Of a DNA stretch of 64,000 nt, positions 56,137 through 64,000 are shown in pieces. Below the pieces are notes generated by a model that saw only the letters and a program-made list of their open reading frames with translations, did no database searches and was not told where the DNA came from. The translations under genes were made by a program, and so were the position numbers. The DNA is from an uncultured Clostridia bacterium (GTDB lineage Bacteria; Bacillota; Clostridia; TANB77; CAG-508): positions 1 through 64,000 of the forward strand of contig CAKPKF010000006.1 of the NCBI GenBank assembly GCA_934167175.1, written 5' to 3'. Within the stretch, counting starts at the first letter, position 1. Every line of letters begins with the position of its first letter.

Positions 56137-56562
56137 ATGAAAAATGAAAATGGTGTAACTTTAGTAGCACTAACTATATATATTATTGCTTTTGCAATTG
56201 TCATAGGGATAATATCAGTATTGACTTCATTTTTTTATAGTAATGTAGTGAATTTATCTGATACGGGGGAAAATGCATCAGAATTTAGTATTTTTAATAT
56301 GTATTTTCTAGAAGATATTAAAGAAGAAGGAAATAAGGTTGCAAGAGTAGATGAAAATGGAAAATATATATCATTTTCTAACGGAAATACTTATATTTTT
56401 CAAGATAATCATATATATAAAAACAAAGTAAAAATTTGTGATAATGTAACCGATTTTAAAGTAGAAAAACAAAAAGATGGAAAAGAAACGGTTACTGTTT
56501 TTATAAAAATAGGTGACAATATGGAGTTTAGCAAAACAACACAATATGTTATGAATAATTAG
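56137..56562 (+). CDS. Type IV pilin-like minor pilin
   Basis: This 141-residue prepilin has a short leader MKNENG, cleavage G|VTLVAL and a hydrophobic helix to about residue 30. Position 5 is Ala. The C-terminal half is strand-rich (YISFSNGNTYIFQDNHIYKN, then DFKVEKQ and TVTVFIKIG), like pseudopilins of the GspJ/PilW kind. AAAGGAG precedes the ATG. Confidence 0.8.
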   Translation: MKNENGVTLVALTIYIIAFAIVIGIISVLTSFFYSNVVNLSDTGENASEFSIFNMYFLEDIKEEGNKVARVDENGKYISFSNGNTYIFQDNHIYKNKVKICDNVTDFKVEKQKDGKETVTVFIKIGDNMEFSKTTQYVMNN

Positions 56563-56580
56563 AACAGAAGGGAGATAAAA

Positions 56581-58212
56581 ATGGAAATTAGAAAAAGACA
56601 ACCAATAGGAATAGAGTTAGTAAAAAGAGGACTTGTTACTGAAAGTAACATAGAAGAAGCACTAGAGTATCAAAGAAAGCATCCTAGTAAAAAAATAGGA
56701 GATATATTAAACATATTAGGAGCATGTGATTCAACAGTTCTTATACAGGCAATAGGCGATATACTTGGTGAAAAAGGTATTCTTTTAAGTATGAATAGTA
56801 TAAATATAAGAATGGAAGACTATATGTCTTTAGATATAATAAGAGCTAATAAGGCAATTCCATTTGATGTTCAAAACGGAAAAGTTAAAGTTTGTTTTGC
56901 AAGCATTTCGGACAAAAAAATAGTAGAGAGAGTTAGACTATTATTATTAAACAAAGGTTTAATAATGGAAAAATATATAACTTTTGAAGATAATATTGAT
57001 AATATATTAAAAAGCATAGAATTAGAAGCCGCTGAAAGCATTAATACATCTGCAGATACAACAGCTTTAGTGGATAGTATAATAAAAAATGCTATGGAAA
57101 AAAGGGCTAGTGATATACACATAGAGCCATTAGAAAAAGAAGTAAGAATTCGTTATAGAATAGATGGAGAACTGTATACAGCAGCAATGATTACAAATGA
57201 TAAACAAGCACAAATAATAGGAAGAATAAAAGCAATTTCAAATATGCATCAAGAAAAACAAGAAGCACAAGATGGAAGAATTATAATGTATCCAGATTAT
57301 AATATACGTGTTTCATCTCAAAAAAATGTTTATGGAGAAAAGTTCGTTTTAAGATTACTTAAAAAGAATATGGATATTAGAAGAATATTTGAATTGGGAT
57401 TCCCAAATGATGAGAATTTATTGAAGAAAAGTTTTAATAAAAGAAACAGTATAACAGTAGTGGCTGCTCCAACAGGGGAAGGAAAAACAACAACGTTATA
57501 TAGTATAATAGATTATTTAGATAGACCAGAAATAAATATAACAACAATAGAGGATCCAGTAGAAATTAGAATTCCAGGGTTAAACCAGATAGAAATAGAT
57601 GCAAAAACAACTTTTTCTGATTCATTAAGAACTGTTTTAAGACAAGATCCTGATATTATATTAGTAGGAGAAGTAAGGGATAATGAAACTGCAGAAATAG
57701 CTATACAAGCAGGACAAACAGGTCACTATGTTTTAGCAACAATTCACACAATTGATAGTGTAGAAGTAATAACAAGATTAAGAAAAATGGGCGTGTCTAA
57801 TTATGATATATCAAGTACTCTTGCTACTTCTGTTTCTCAGAGATTAGTGAGAAGGTTGTGTCCAGATTGTTCTACAAAAAGAGCAATGACACAAGAAGAA
57901 AAAAAATTGGTAAATGATATTTCCGCTAAATATAATGTAAAATTTGAAATGAAAGACAACAAAATTTCGGAAGCTCAAGGGTGCAGTAAATGTAATTATA
58001 CAGGTTATTATGATAGAATAGGAATATTTGAAGTTTTAATATTATCTGATGTAATTAAAGAAGCTATATCAGATAATAAGTCTAGTATAGAGATAAGAAA
58101 AATTGCATTAGAAGAAGGGGAATATAAACCTTTAGTTGTTGATGGAATTCAAAAAGTCTTAGACGGAATCACTACTTTTGAAGAATTAAACAGAAAAATA
58201 GTATTATATTAG
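56581..58212 (+). CDS. pilB: Type IV pilus extension ATPase PilB/GspE
   Basis: This 543-residue hexameric ATPase has an N-terminal MshEN domain (about 1-140, IGIELVKRGLVTESNIEEAL). The motor core has Walker A APTGEGKTTTLYS, the Asp box ITTIEDPVEIRIPGLNQIEI, Walker B DPDIILVGEVRD, the His box GHYVLATIHT and a four-Cys zinc site (CPDC; CSKCNYTGYY). It drives pilin polymerisation from the cytosolic face. It begins 18 bases after the pilin gene. Confidence 0.96.
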   Translation: MEIRKRQPIGIELVKRGLVTESNIEEALEYQRKHPSKKIGDILNILGACDSTVLIQAIGDILGEKGILLSMNSINIRMEDYMSLDIIRANKAIPFDVQNGKVKVCFASISDKKIVERVRLLLLNKGLIMEKYITFEDNIDNILKSIELEAAESINTSADTTALVDSIIKNAMEKRASDIHIEPLEKEVRIRYRIDGELYTAAMITNDKQAQIIGRIKAISNMHQEKQEAQDGRIIMYPDYNIRVSSQKNVYGEKFVLRLLKKNMDIRRIFELGFPNDENLLKKSFNKRNSITVVAAPTGEGKTTTLYSIIDYLDRPEINITTIEDPVEIRIPGLNQIEIDAKTTFSDSLRTVLRQDPDIILVGEVRDNETAEIAIQAGQTGHYVLATIHTIDSVEVITRLRKMGVSNYDISSTLATSVSQRLVRRLCPDCSTKRAMTQEEKKLVNDISAKYNVKFEMKDNKISEAQGCSKCNYTGYYDRIGIFEVLILSDVIKEAISDNKSSIEIRKIALEEGEYKPLVVDGIQKVLDGITTFEELNRKIVLY

Positions 58213-58225
58213 GAGGGCTTTCTAA

Positions 58226-59329
58226 ATGGTAGAAATGGAAAAAATATTAAAGCAGGCAATAAAAAAAGATGCTTCAGACATACATTTAATTTGCGGAATT
58301 AAACCAATGTTAAGAGTAACTAGAGAATTAATGCCTGTTGAAGGTGTAGATATATTAACTGAGGACGATATGAATGAGATTTATGACTACCTAGTAAGAG
58401 GAAACGTATATAAAGATGAAGTATTTAAAGAAACAAAAAAATTAGATACATCATATGAATATGAGAATATTAGATTTAGGGTAAATATTTCTTTAACTAA
58501 TGAAATCCCATTATTTACAATGAGACTTATAAAAAATGAATTACCAAAATATGAGGATTTAGGTATACCAGATATAGTAAGAAGGATGACACGTCAACCT
58601 CAGGGATTAATTTTAGTAACAGGAAAAACTAATTCTGGAAAAACTACAACTTTAAATGCATTAGTAAATGATATAAATGAAACTCAAAACAAAAAAATAT
58701 TGTCTTTAGAAAATCCAATAGAATTTAAGCATAAATCAAAAAAATCAATCATAGTTCAAAAAGAAATAGGTAGAGGTGGAGATGTACTATCATTTAGTGA
58801 TGGAGTAAAAAATTCGTTAAGGGAAGACTGCGATATAGTAATAATTGGAGAGATACGTGATAAAAAGACAATGGATGCAGCAATAGAAACAGCAGAATCA
58901 GGTCACTTAGTTATAGGAACATTGCATACTAAATCTTGTGCAGAAACAATAGATAGAATGATTAATTTCTATGAAGTGAGTGATCAAATTAGTATAAAAT
59001 ATTTAATATCTTCTGTGTTAAAATTAGTTGTTTCACAAAGGCTACTAAAAGGAATAGATGGGAATTTAGTGCTAGTTCCAGAAGTTATGGTAGTGGATAA
59101 TATAGTATCTGGAATAATAAGAAAAGATAAAATAAGTGTTTCAGAAATAGAAGATGCAATTCAAAGTAATTTGGAAAAAGGAAGTATAGGATTAATAAAT
59201 TCTATTGCTAAATTATTCGTAGAAGAAAAAATTACACTTGACCAAGCTAAAGCACAAATTGAAGAAAAAAATATAGAAACATTGAATAGAACAATTATGC
59301 AATTAAAAATTAGAAGAGGTCAAAGTTAA
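58226..59329 (+). CDS. pilT: Type IV pilus retraction ATPase PilT
   Basis: This 367-residue motor ATPase depolymerises pili. The PilT-type N-terminus is KDASDIHLICGIKPMLRV. Walker A is VTGKTNSGKTTTLNALV, Walker B is IVIIGEIRDKKTM, and the His box is SGHLVIGTLHTKSCAETIDR. It lacks the zinc motif of PilB, as PilT should. Presence of PilT suggests retractile pili (twitching, DNA uptake or adhesion). AGGAGGG precedes the ATG. Confidence 0.94.
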   Translation: MVEMEKILKQAIKKDASDIHLICGIKPMLRVTRELMPVEGVDILTEDDMNEIYDYLVRGNVYKDEVFKETKKLDTSYEYENIRFRVNISLTNEIPLFTMRLIKNELPKYEDLGIPDIVRRMTRQPQGLILVTGKTNSGKTTTLNALVNDINETQNKKILSLENPIEFKHKSKKSIIVQKEIGRGGDVLSFSDGVKNSLREDCDIVIIGEIRDKKTMDAAIETAESGHLVIGTLHTKSCAETIDRMINFYEVSDQISIKYLISSVLKLVVSQRLLKGIDGNLVLVPEVMVVDNIVSGIIRKDKISVSEIEDAIQSNLEKGSIGLINSIAKLFVEEKITLDQAKAQIEEKNIETLNRTIMQLKIRRGQS

Positions 59330-59369
59330 AGAGTTGTAAAGTAAGCGCATAATATGGAGGGAGGTAACA

Positions 59370-60719
59370 ATGCCAATCTATGTATATAAAGCAATAATGC
59401 CAAATGGCTTAATTGTAAAAAATAAAATAGAAGAATTGAACAGAAAAAACGTTATTACTAAATTAAAAAATAACGATTTAGTCCCAATAGAAATTGTTAG
59501 AGTAGCTAATGTAAAAAAGAAAAAAAGAGTAAAAAAGAAAAATATAAGTTCAATGGATGAAGCTTTTAAAAGTTTAAATACATCTAATCTATTAACAAAT
59601 AAAATGGAATCTAGAACGGGCGTTATAGAAAAAATAAATATGAAATTAGCTAGTTCAGCAAGAATTACGGTTAGAGATATTGTTATTTTTACACAAAACT
59701 TTTATTTACTAAAAAAAGCAAACTTTAATAATATACATGCATTATCAACAATAATTGAGAGTACAGAAAACTATACATTTAGAGGAATATTAGAAGATAT
59801 CTTAGCAGGGGTTGAATCAGGTGAAAATATGTATACCACTATGGAATACTATTCAGATGTTTTTCCATATATATATATAAATATGATAAAAGTAGGAGAA
59901 TTATCTGGTTCACTTACAAATTCATTAAGTCAAGCTGTTAAATATCTAGATGATACTGAAAAAATAAGAAAAAAATTAAGAAATATTTTAATACCAAATT
60001 TAATACAATTTGTATTGTTATTGGTATTGTTAATTGTAGGAACATTAGTTGCAATACCGGCAATTCAGAATGTTTTTGATGCAGTGGGAACTAAGGACAA
60101 GTTGCCAGCAATTACAATATGGTTTTCAAAAGTAGTGGATAAGTTGGTGGCATTTTGGTATGTGCCTGTTCTTATACTGGTGGGAGTAATAGCAGTAATA
60201 GTAGCATATATAAGGACTCCAAAAGGAAAGTATAACTACCATTATTTTAAATATACAGCTCCAATTTTTGGAAAATTAATATTTTCAATAGACTTTTCAA
60301 GATTAATGAGAGCTATGCTTCTTAATCTAAAAAATGGTATGAGAGTGCAAGAAGCATTAGAAGTAAGTAAAAATGTTGTGCAAAATTATGTAATGCTTTC
60401 AATAGTTGAGTCAGCTATAAATAATATATTAATAGGTGGTTCATGGATAGAGTCTTTTGAAAAATCAAATCTTGCATCTCCAATGACTGTAGAGATGTTA
60501 AAAATAGGTATGCAAACAGATTTAGTAGAAATGATGGAAAAATTATTAGAATATATGGACATAGATATAAATAATACATTATATAAAATTATGAAAGTAT
60601 TACCACAAATAGTATATATAATAGTTGGGCTTGTATTAATATTTTTCGTATTAGTAGTATTAGTTCCATGTGTTCAACTTTATATGGGAAATTTCTTATT
60701 TTCAGCATATGGATATTAG
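59370..60719 (+). CDS. pilC: Type IV pilus inner-membrane platform protein PilC/GspF
   Basis: This 449-residue protein starts with a PilC-type beta stretch (MPIYVYKAIMPNGLIV). It has two T2SSF domains, each with a helical bundle and membrane helices (about 208-230, 265-288 and 415-440). Conserved ENMYTTMEYYSDVFPYIYINMIKVGELSGSL and MLKIGMQTDLVEMMEKL match the family repeats. It is the rotor-like platform on which the ATPases act. Last gene of the pilus operon. Confidence 0.95.
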   Translation: MPIYVYKAIMPNGLIVKNKIEELNRKNVITKLKNNDLVPIEIVRVANVKKKKRVKKKNISSMDEAFKSLNTSNLLTNKMESRTGVIEKINMKLASSARITVRDIVIFTQNFYLLKKANFNNIHALSTIIESTENYTFRGILEDILAGVESGENMYTTMEYYSDVFPYIYINMIKVGELSGSLTNSLSQAVKYLDDTEKIRKKLRNILIPNLIQFVLLLVLLIVGTLVAIPAIQNVFDAVGTKDKLPAITIWFSKVVDKLVAFWYVPVLILVGVIAVIVAYIRTPKGKYNYHYFKYTAPIFGKLIFSIDFSRLMRAMLLNLKNGMRVQEALEVSKNVVQNYVMLSIVESAINNILIGGSWIESFEKSNLASPMTVEMLKIGMQTDLVEMMEKLLEYMDIDINNTLYKIMKVLPQIVYIIVGLVLIFFVLVVLVPCVQLYMGNFLFSAYGY

Positions 60720-60850
60720 AAAATATAAGGCGAGTAACACAGTTACTCGTTAGTTTTATATGCTAGGAAATTTATGAAAAACTAAATAGAAAAGTAAAAA
60801 AATGTTATAAAATTTAAGCTTTTCGACTTGTTTTAATATAAGGAGGAAAA

Positions 60851-61759
60851 ATGAAAGTAGGTATAGACATAGGCGGTAGCCATATAGGGATAGGTTTATT
60901 AGATGAAAAAAATTGTATAATTACAGAAACAGAAAAAAGTTTTACAAAAGAAGAAAAAAAAGGAGACATGAGAAAAGTAATAGAAAATATTATATTACTT
61001 GGAATTAATGAAATTTTATCAATGAATAATATAGATATAAATGATATAGAAGTTATAGGAATAGCTGCTCCAGGAATAGTAACAAAAGATACAATTGTTA
61101 GAGCTGAAAATTTAAATATAGAAAATTTTAATATTATAGACACACTAAGTAAGCACTATCAAAACAGACTAAAATTGAGAAATGATGCAAAGTCAGCTAT
61201 AAGGGCAGAACAAAAATATGGTGCAATAAACGGTTATGAGGATGCAGTGTTTTTATGTTTGGGAACAGGAATAGGTGGAGCTGTAATTCAGAATGGAATA
61301 GTATTAGAAACCAAAAAAGGGTCTGGTTATGAATTAGGGCATATGATAATTGAAAAAAACGGAAAGAAGTGCAGTTGTGGAAACAACGGATGTTTTGAAG
61401 CATATTGTTCAATGGTAAACCTAAAAAATGAAATTATAAAAGTTTTGAATTTAGAACCTAGGACAACTGGTGAAGAAATTTTAAATATAGTAGAAGAAAC
61501 ATTAGAAAACGAAGATATTAAAAGAGTAATAGATAATTACATAGATTATTTAAGTATAGGAATATCAAATATAATAAATATATTTGAACCAGAAATAATA
61601 TGTTTAGGAGGAAGTTTTGCATACTTTGAAGATATACTACTAGAACCGTTAAAATCAAAAATAGAGAGTGAAAACTTATTGTATAATAATAACAGTATGC
61701 CAATAATGAAAAGGGCACAATTGGGGAACAAAGCTGGAATAATAGGAAGTGTATTATAA
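60851..61759 (+). CDS. ROK-family sugar kinase (glucokinase-like)
   Basis: This 302-residue kinase has an N-terminal phosphate loop KVGIDIGGSHIGIGLL. The catalytic region is RNDAKSAIRAEQKYG, with LGTGIGGAVIQNG and ELGHMII. The ROK zinc motif is CSCGNNGCFEAYCS. It probably phosphorylates glucose or an amino sugar such as GlcNAc or ManNAc; specificity is not readable. TAAGGAGG precedes the ATG. Confidence 0.9.
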   Translation: MKVGIDIGGSHIGIGLLDEKNCIITETEKSFTKEEKKGDMRKVIENIILLGINEILSMNNIDINDIEVIGIAAPGIVTKDTIVRAENLNIENFNIIDTLSKHYQNRLKLRNDAKSAIRAEQKYGAINGYEDAVFLCLGTGIGGAVIQNGIVLETKKGSGYELGHMIIEKNGKKCSCGNNGCFEAYCSMVNLKNEIIKVLNLEPRTTGEEILNIVEETLENEDIKRVIDNYIDYLSIGISNIINIFEPEIICLGGSFAYFEDILLEPLKSKIESENLLYNNNSMPIMKRAQLGNKAGIIGSVL

Positions 61760-61867
61760 AACCTACAAAAATATTGGAGAATAACTGCTTAGAATTTTAT
61801 TAATAAAAAGTATTGTTTGTATATGCAAAAAGAAAGCAATGATAAAAAAAGCATTTTCTTTGAAATA

Positions 61868-61896
61868 AAAAAGCAATTTTGAGGAAGATGCTTTTT
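61868..61896 (+). terminator. Probable terminator after the ROK kinase
   Basis: AAAAAGCA pairs with TGCTTTTT around a 13-base loop. The surrounding 61760-61961 spacer has further short A/T-rich inverted repeats and no gene. Confidence 0.55.
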
Positions 61897-61961
61897 GACA
61901 TGCCTAAAAATGATTTGATAAAATCAAAAATATAAGTTATAATATATGAATATGATAAATT

Positions 61962-63167
61962 ATGTATATTAAAAAAGTAATTAATCTAAGCATAGATGAA
62001 GGGAAGTTGAATGAAGTGAATAATGAATTATATTACAAAGATAATTATTTGAAGGAATTTGAAGCAAAAGTAGTAGAATGTATTGAAGACAAGGAAAAAA
62101 TTATGGTGGTTTTATCCAAAACAGCTTTTTATCCAGAAGGTGGAGGCCAATTAGCAGATGTAGGTATGTTAGATGATATCAAAGTAATAGATGTACAAGA
62201 AAAGGATGGAAAGATATATCATATTGTAGAAAAGAAAATCGAAGAAGGAAGAAATGTAAAAGGAAAAATAGATTTTGAGAAGAGATTTTCAAATATGCAA
62301 CATCATACTGGAGAACATATTGTATCAGGAATAATACATCAAAAATATAATGCTGATAATATTGGATTTCACATGGGGAAAGATGTAGTAACAGTAGATT
62401 TTAATGTTCCAATTAATAGAGAACAACTAAAAGAAGTGGAAAAATTGGCAAATGAAGCAATATATAAAAATATAAATGTGCAAATTATTATGAGTGACAA
62501 AGAAAAATTAAAAGATGTTGATTATAGAAGTAAAAAAGATTTAGATGGTGATATAAGAATAGTAAAAATACCAGGTTACGATATTTGTGCATGTTGTGGA
62601 ATACATGTTGCAAAAACAGGGGAAATAGGAATAATAAAAATTTTATCAAGCGAAAAATATAAAAAAGGTACTAGAATATATATGATTTGTGGTCAAAAAG
62701 CAATTGAAAATTATACGGAACTATATGAAAGTGTTGATAATGTTTCTACTTTATTGTCAGTTAAGCATAATGAAGTAGTAGAAGCAGTAAAAAATTTAAA
62801 ACTAGAAATACAAAAAGCAAATGCTAAAAATATGGAATTACAAAATAAATTAAATACAGAAAAAATAAAAAATATAGAAAAACAAAAAAATATTATATAT
62901 TTTGAAGAAAATATACCATCGAAAGAAATGAAAAATTTATTAAATAAATTAAAAGAAAAAGCAGAGGACGTAGTGGTATTATTTTCTATTGAAAATAATA
63001 TTTGTAAATATATGATAGAAAGCGAAAAAATAGATGTGACTTCAATAGGAAAAAGTATAAATGAGAAGTTTAATGGAAGAGGTGGAGGAAAAAAGAATTT
63101 TGTGCAAGGTCAAATTTGTGGTAAAAGAGAAGAAATAGATACTTTTGTAAAAAGTATCTTAGAATAA
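61962..63167 (+). CDS. Alanyl-tRNA editing protein (AlaX-like, with DHHA1 domain)
   Basis: This 401-residue protein corresponds to the editing half of AlaRS without the synthetase domain. An N-terminal beta-barrel (VVLSKTAFYPEGGGQLADVG) is followed by the zinc-binding editing core (QHHTGEHIVSGI; ICACCGIHVAKTGEIGII). A coiled coil (about 270-310) and a C-terminal DHHA1 domain with NGRGGGKKNFVQGQ follow. It hydrolyses mischarged Ser- or Gly-tRNA(Ala). The start is ATG at 61962; no strong ribosome binding site is visible. Confidence 0.9.
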   Translation: MYIKKVINLSIDEGKLNEVNNELYYKDNYLKEFEAKVVECIEDKEKIMVVLSKTAFYPEGGGQLADVGMLDDIKVIDVQEKDGKIYHIVEKKIEEGRNVKGKIDFEKRFSNMQHHTGEHIVSGIIHQKYNADNIGFHMGKDVVTVDFNVPINREQLKEVEKLANEAIYKNINVQIIMSDKEKLKDVDYRSKKDLDGDIRIVKIPGYDICACCGIHVAKTGEIGIIKILSSEKYKKGTRIYMICGQKAIENYTELYESVDNVSTLLSVKHNEVVEAVKNLKLEIQKANAKNMELQNKLNTEKIKNIEKQKNIIYFEENIPSKEMKNLLNKLKEKAEDVVVLFSIENNICKYMIESEKIDVTSIGKSINEKFNGRGGGKKNFVQGQICGKREEIDTFVKSILE

Positions 63168-63177
63168 AATTAAAACA

Positions 63178-63208
63178 AAAAAGGGACTTTTTACAGTCCC
63201 TTTTTACA
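63178..63208 (+). terminator. Bidirectional intrinsic terminator
   Basis: AAAAAGGGACT pairs with AGTCCCTTTTT around a six-base loop. It lies between the convergent AlaX-like and SPFH genes. Confidence 0.88.
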
Positions 63209-63234
63209 ATTAAGAAAGTCATGTTGATCATATA

Positions 63235-64000
63235 TTATTCTTTATCACCTTTTACCACTTCTTTAATAGCTCCTAAACTACCTAAAGCAGCTGTGGCTTC
63301 AAAAGGAATAAAAACTTTGTTAGCTTCTCCCTTAGCAACTTCTTCAAGAGCTTCTAAAGATTTTAATTGAACTAATTTATCATTAGGATTTGCATTTTTC
63401 ATTGCAGCATATACCATTTCAACTTCTTTAGCTTTAGCTTCAGCAACTTGTTTTATAGCTTCAGCTTCACCGACAGCTCTTCTAATTTTTGCTTCTCTAT
63501 CTGCTTCAGCTTGAAGAATAGCAGCCTCTTTTTGACCTTCAGCAATAGTGATTGCAGATTGTCTTTCACCTTCAGCTTGAAGAATCAAAGCTCTTTTATT
63601 TCTTTCTGCATTCATTTGTTTTTCCATTGCATCACGGATATCAGCAGGTGGAGTGATATCTTTTATTTCAACTCTGTCTATTTTACAACCCCATTGATCT
63701 GTTGCATCATCAAGGATTACTCGTAATTGATCATTAATAGAATCCCTTGAACTGAAAGTTGCATCTAAGTCCATTTTACCAACAATATCACGAATTGTTG
63801 TAATTGCTAAATATTCAATACCTTTCTTTAAGTTTTGAATTTGATATACAGCATCTGCTGCTTCAGTAATTCTATAAAAAACAACTGTATCAATGGTAAT
63901 TGTAACATTGTCTTTTGTTATAACTCCCTGTGGTGGAACATCCATTGTTTGTTGTTTTAAACTAACTACAGAACGTACATGATCTACAAATGGAATAATA
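63235..64000 (-). CDS. SPFH/Band 7 membrane protein (stomatin/QmcA-like), 5' end outside the window
   Basis: The frame runs off the window edge. The visible part starts IPFVDHVRSVVSLKQQTMDVP. It has the Band 7 core (VTIDTVVFYRITEAADAVYQI, ATFSSRDSINDQLRVILDD, WGCKIDRVEIKDITPPADIR) and a long Ala/Glu/Lys-rich coiled coil (QAEGERQSAITIAEGQKEAA). The N-terminal membrane anchor lies beyond 64000. Such proteins form membrane microdomain scaffolds, often with an NfeD partner. Confidence 0.93.
   Translation of the reverse strand, partial: IIPFVDHVRSVVSLKQQTMDVPPQGVITKDNVTITIDTVVFYRITEAADAVYQIQNLKKGIEYLAITTIRDIVGKMDLDATFSSRDSINDQLRVILDDATDQWGCKIDRVEIKDITPPADIRDAMEKQMNAERNKRALILQAEGERQSAITIAEGQKEAAILQAEADREAKIRRAVGEAEAIKQVAEAKAKEVEMVYAAMKNANPNDKLVQLKSLEALEEVAKGEANKVFIPFEATAALGSLGAIKEVVKGDKE

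Noticed and set aside
1..64000. CRISPR arrays, insertion sequences, tRNA or rRNA genes, prophage
   Set aside because: I saw no regularly spaced repeats, transposase or integrase genes, or cloverleaf sequences anywhere in the window.

Overview
This window is low-GC bacterial DNA with A/T-ending codons, AGGAGG-type ribosome binding sites and TTGACA/TATAAT-type promoters. It looks like a monoderm Bacillota (class Clostridia) genome, probably from an uncultured gut-type lineage; I cannot name the species. Supporting points are the Firmicute order of the S10-spc-alpha ribosomal gene run, the glmS ribozyme, a yaaL-bofA pair, C+ zinc forms of S14, S18 and L36, a GatB-free glutamyl-tRNA synthetase region, a CpsBCD module and a Gram-positive type IV pilus cluster without a secretin.

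Layout. 1-2.7 kb: ssb end, rpsR, and glmS on the minus strand behind a glmS ribozyme. 2.8-9.8 kb: uvrC, a CaCA-type transporter, yaaL-bofA, a patatin-like phospholipase and a ZnuABC-type metal transporter. 9.9-26.3 kb: a structured leader and the ribosomal protein run rpsJ to rplQ with secY, adk, map, infA and rpoA (rpmD is missing). 26.4-35.6 kb: metK, two tandem paralogues of unknown function, a sortase with its own LAYTG substrate, cpsC-cpsD-cpsB, glmM and tmk. 35.7-51.3 kb: a PRPP synthetase, a glycosyltransferase, gltX, two XRE regulators flanking a 2,4-diaminopentanoate dehydrogenase-like gene, tyrS, a GH18 protein, greA, ilvE, a DbpA-like helicase and rsmB. 51.5-60.7 kb: a type IV pilus operon (pilM-pilN fusion, pilO-like, pilins, pilD, pilB, pilT, pilC). 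60.8-64 kb: a ROK kinase, an alanyl-tRNA editing protein and a partial SPFH protein.

Main observation. Three otherwise well-conserved genes (uvrC, znuC twice, and a pilin) are interrupted by four +1 frameshifts. Each one is the same event: an extra C directly before a GGA glycine codon, so that the zero frame shows an in-frame CGG followed by A. I went through every cgg in the coding regions (ccg for minus-strand genes). I found no in-frame CGG in any intact gene of the window, although AGA, AGG, CGT, CGC and CGA are all used for arginine. So every in-frame CGG is a frameshift point and every frameshift is at CGG. The simplest reading is that CGG is not decoded as arginine in this organism (tRNA-Arg(CCG) probably lost) and that CGGA is read through with a +1 shift, or as a four-base glycine codon. 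I know of no description of such a system. Sequencing error and pseudogene decay explain the pattern poorly.
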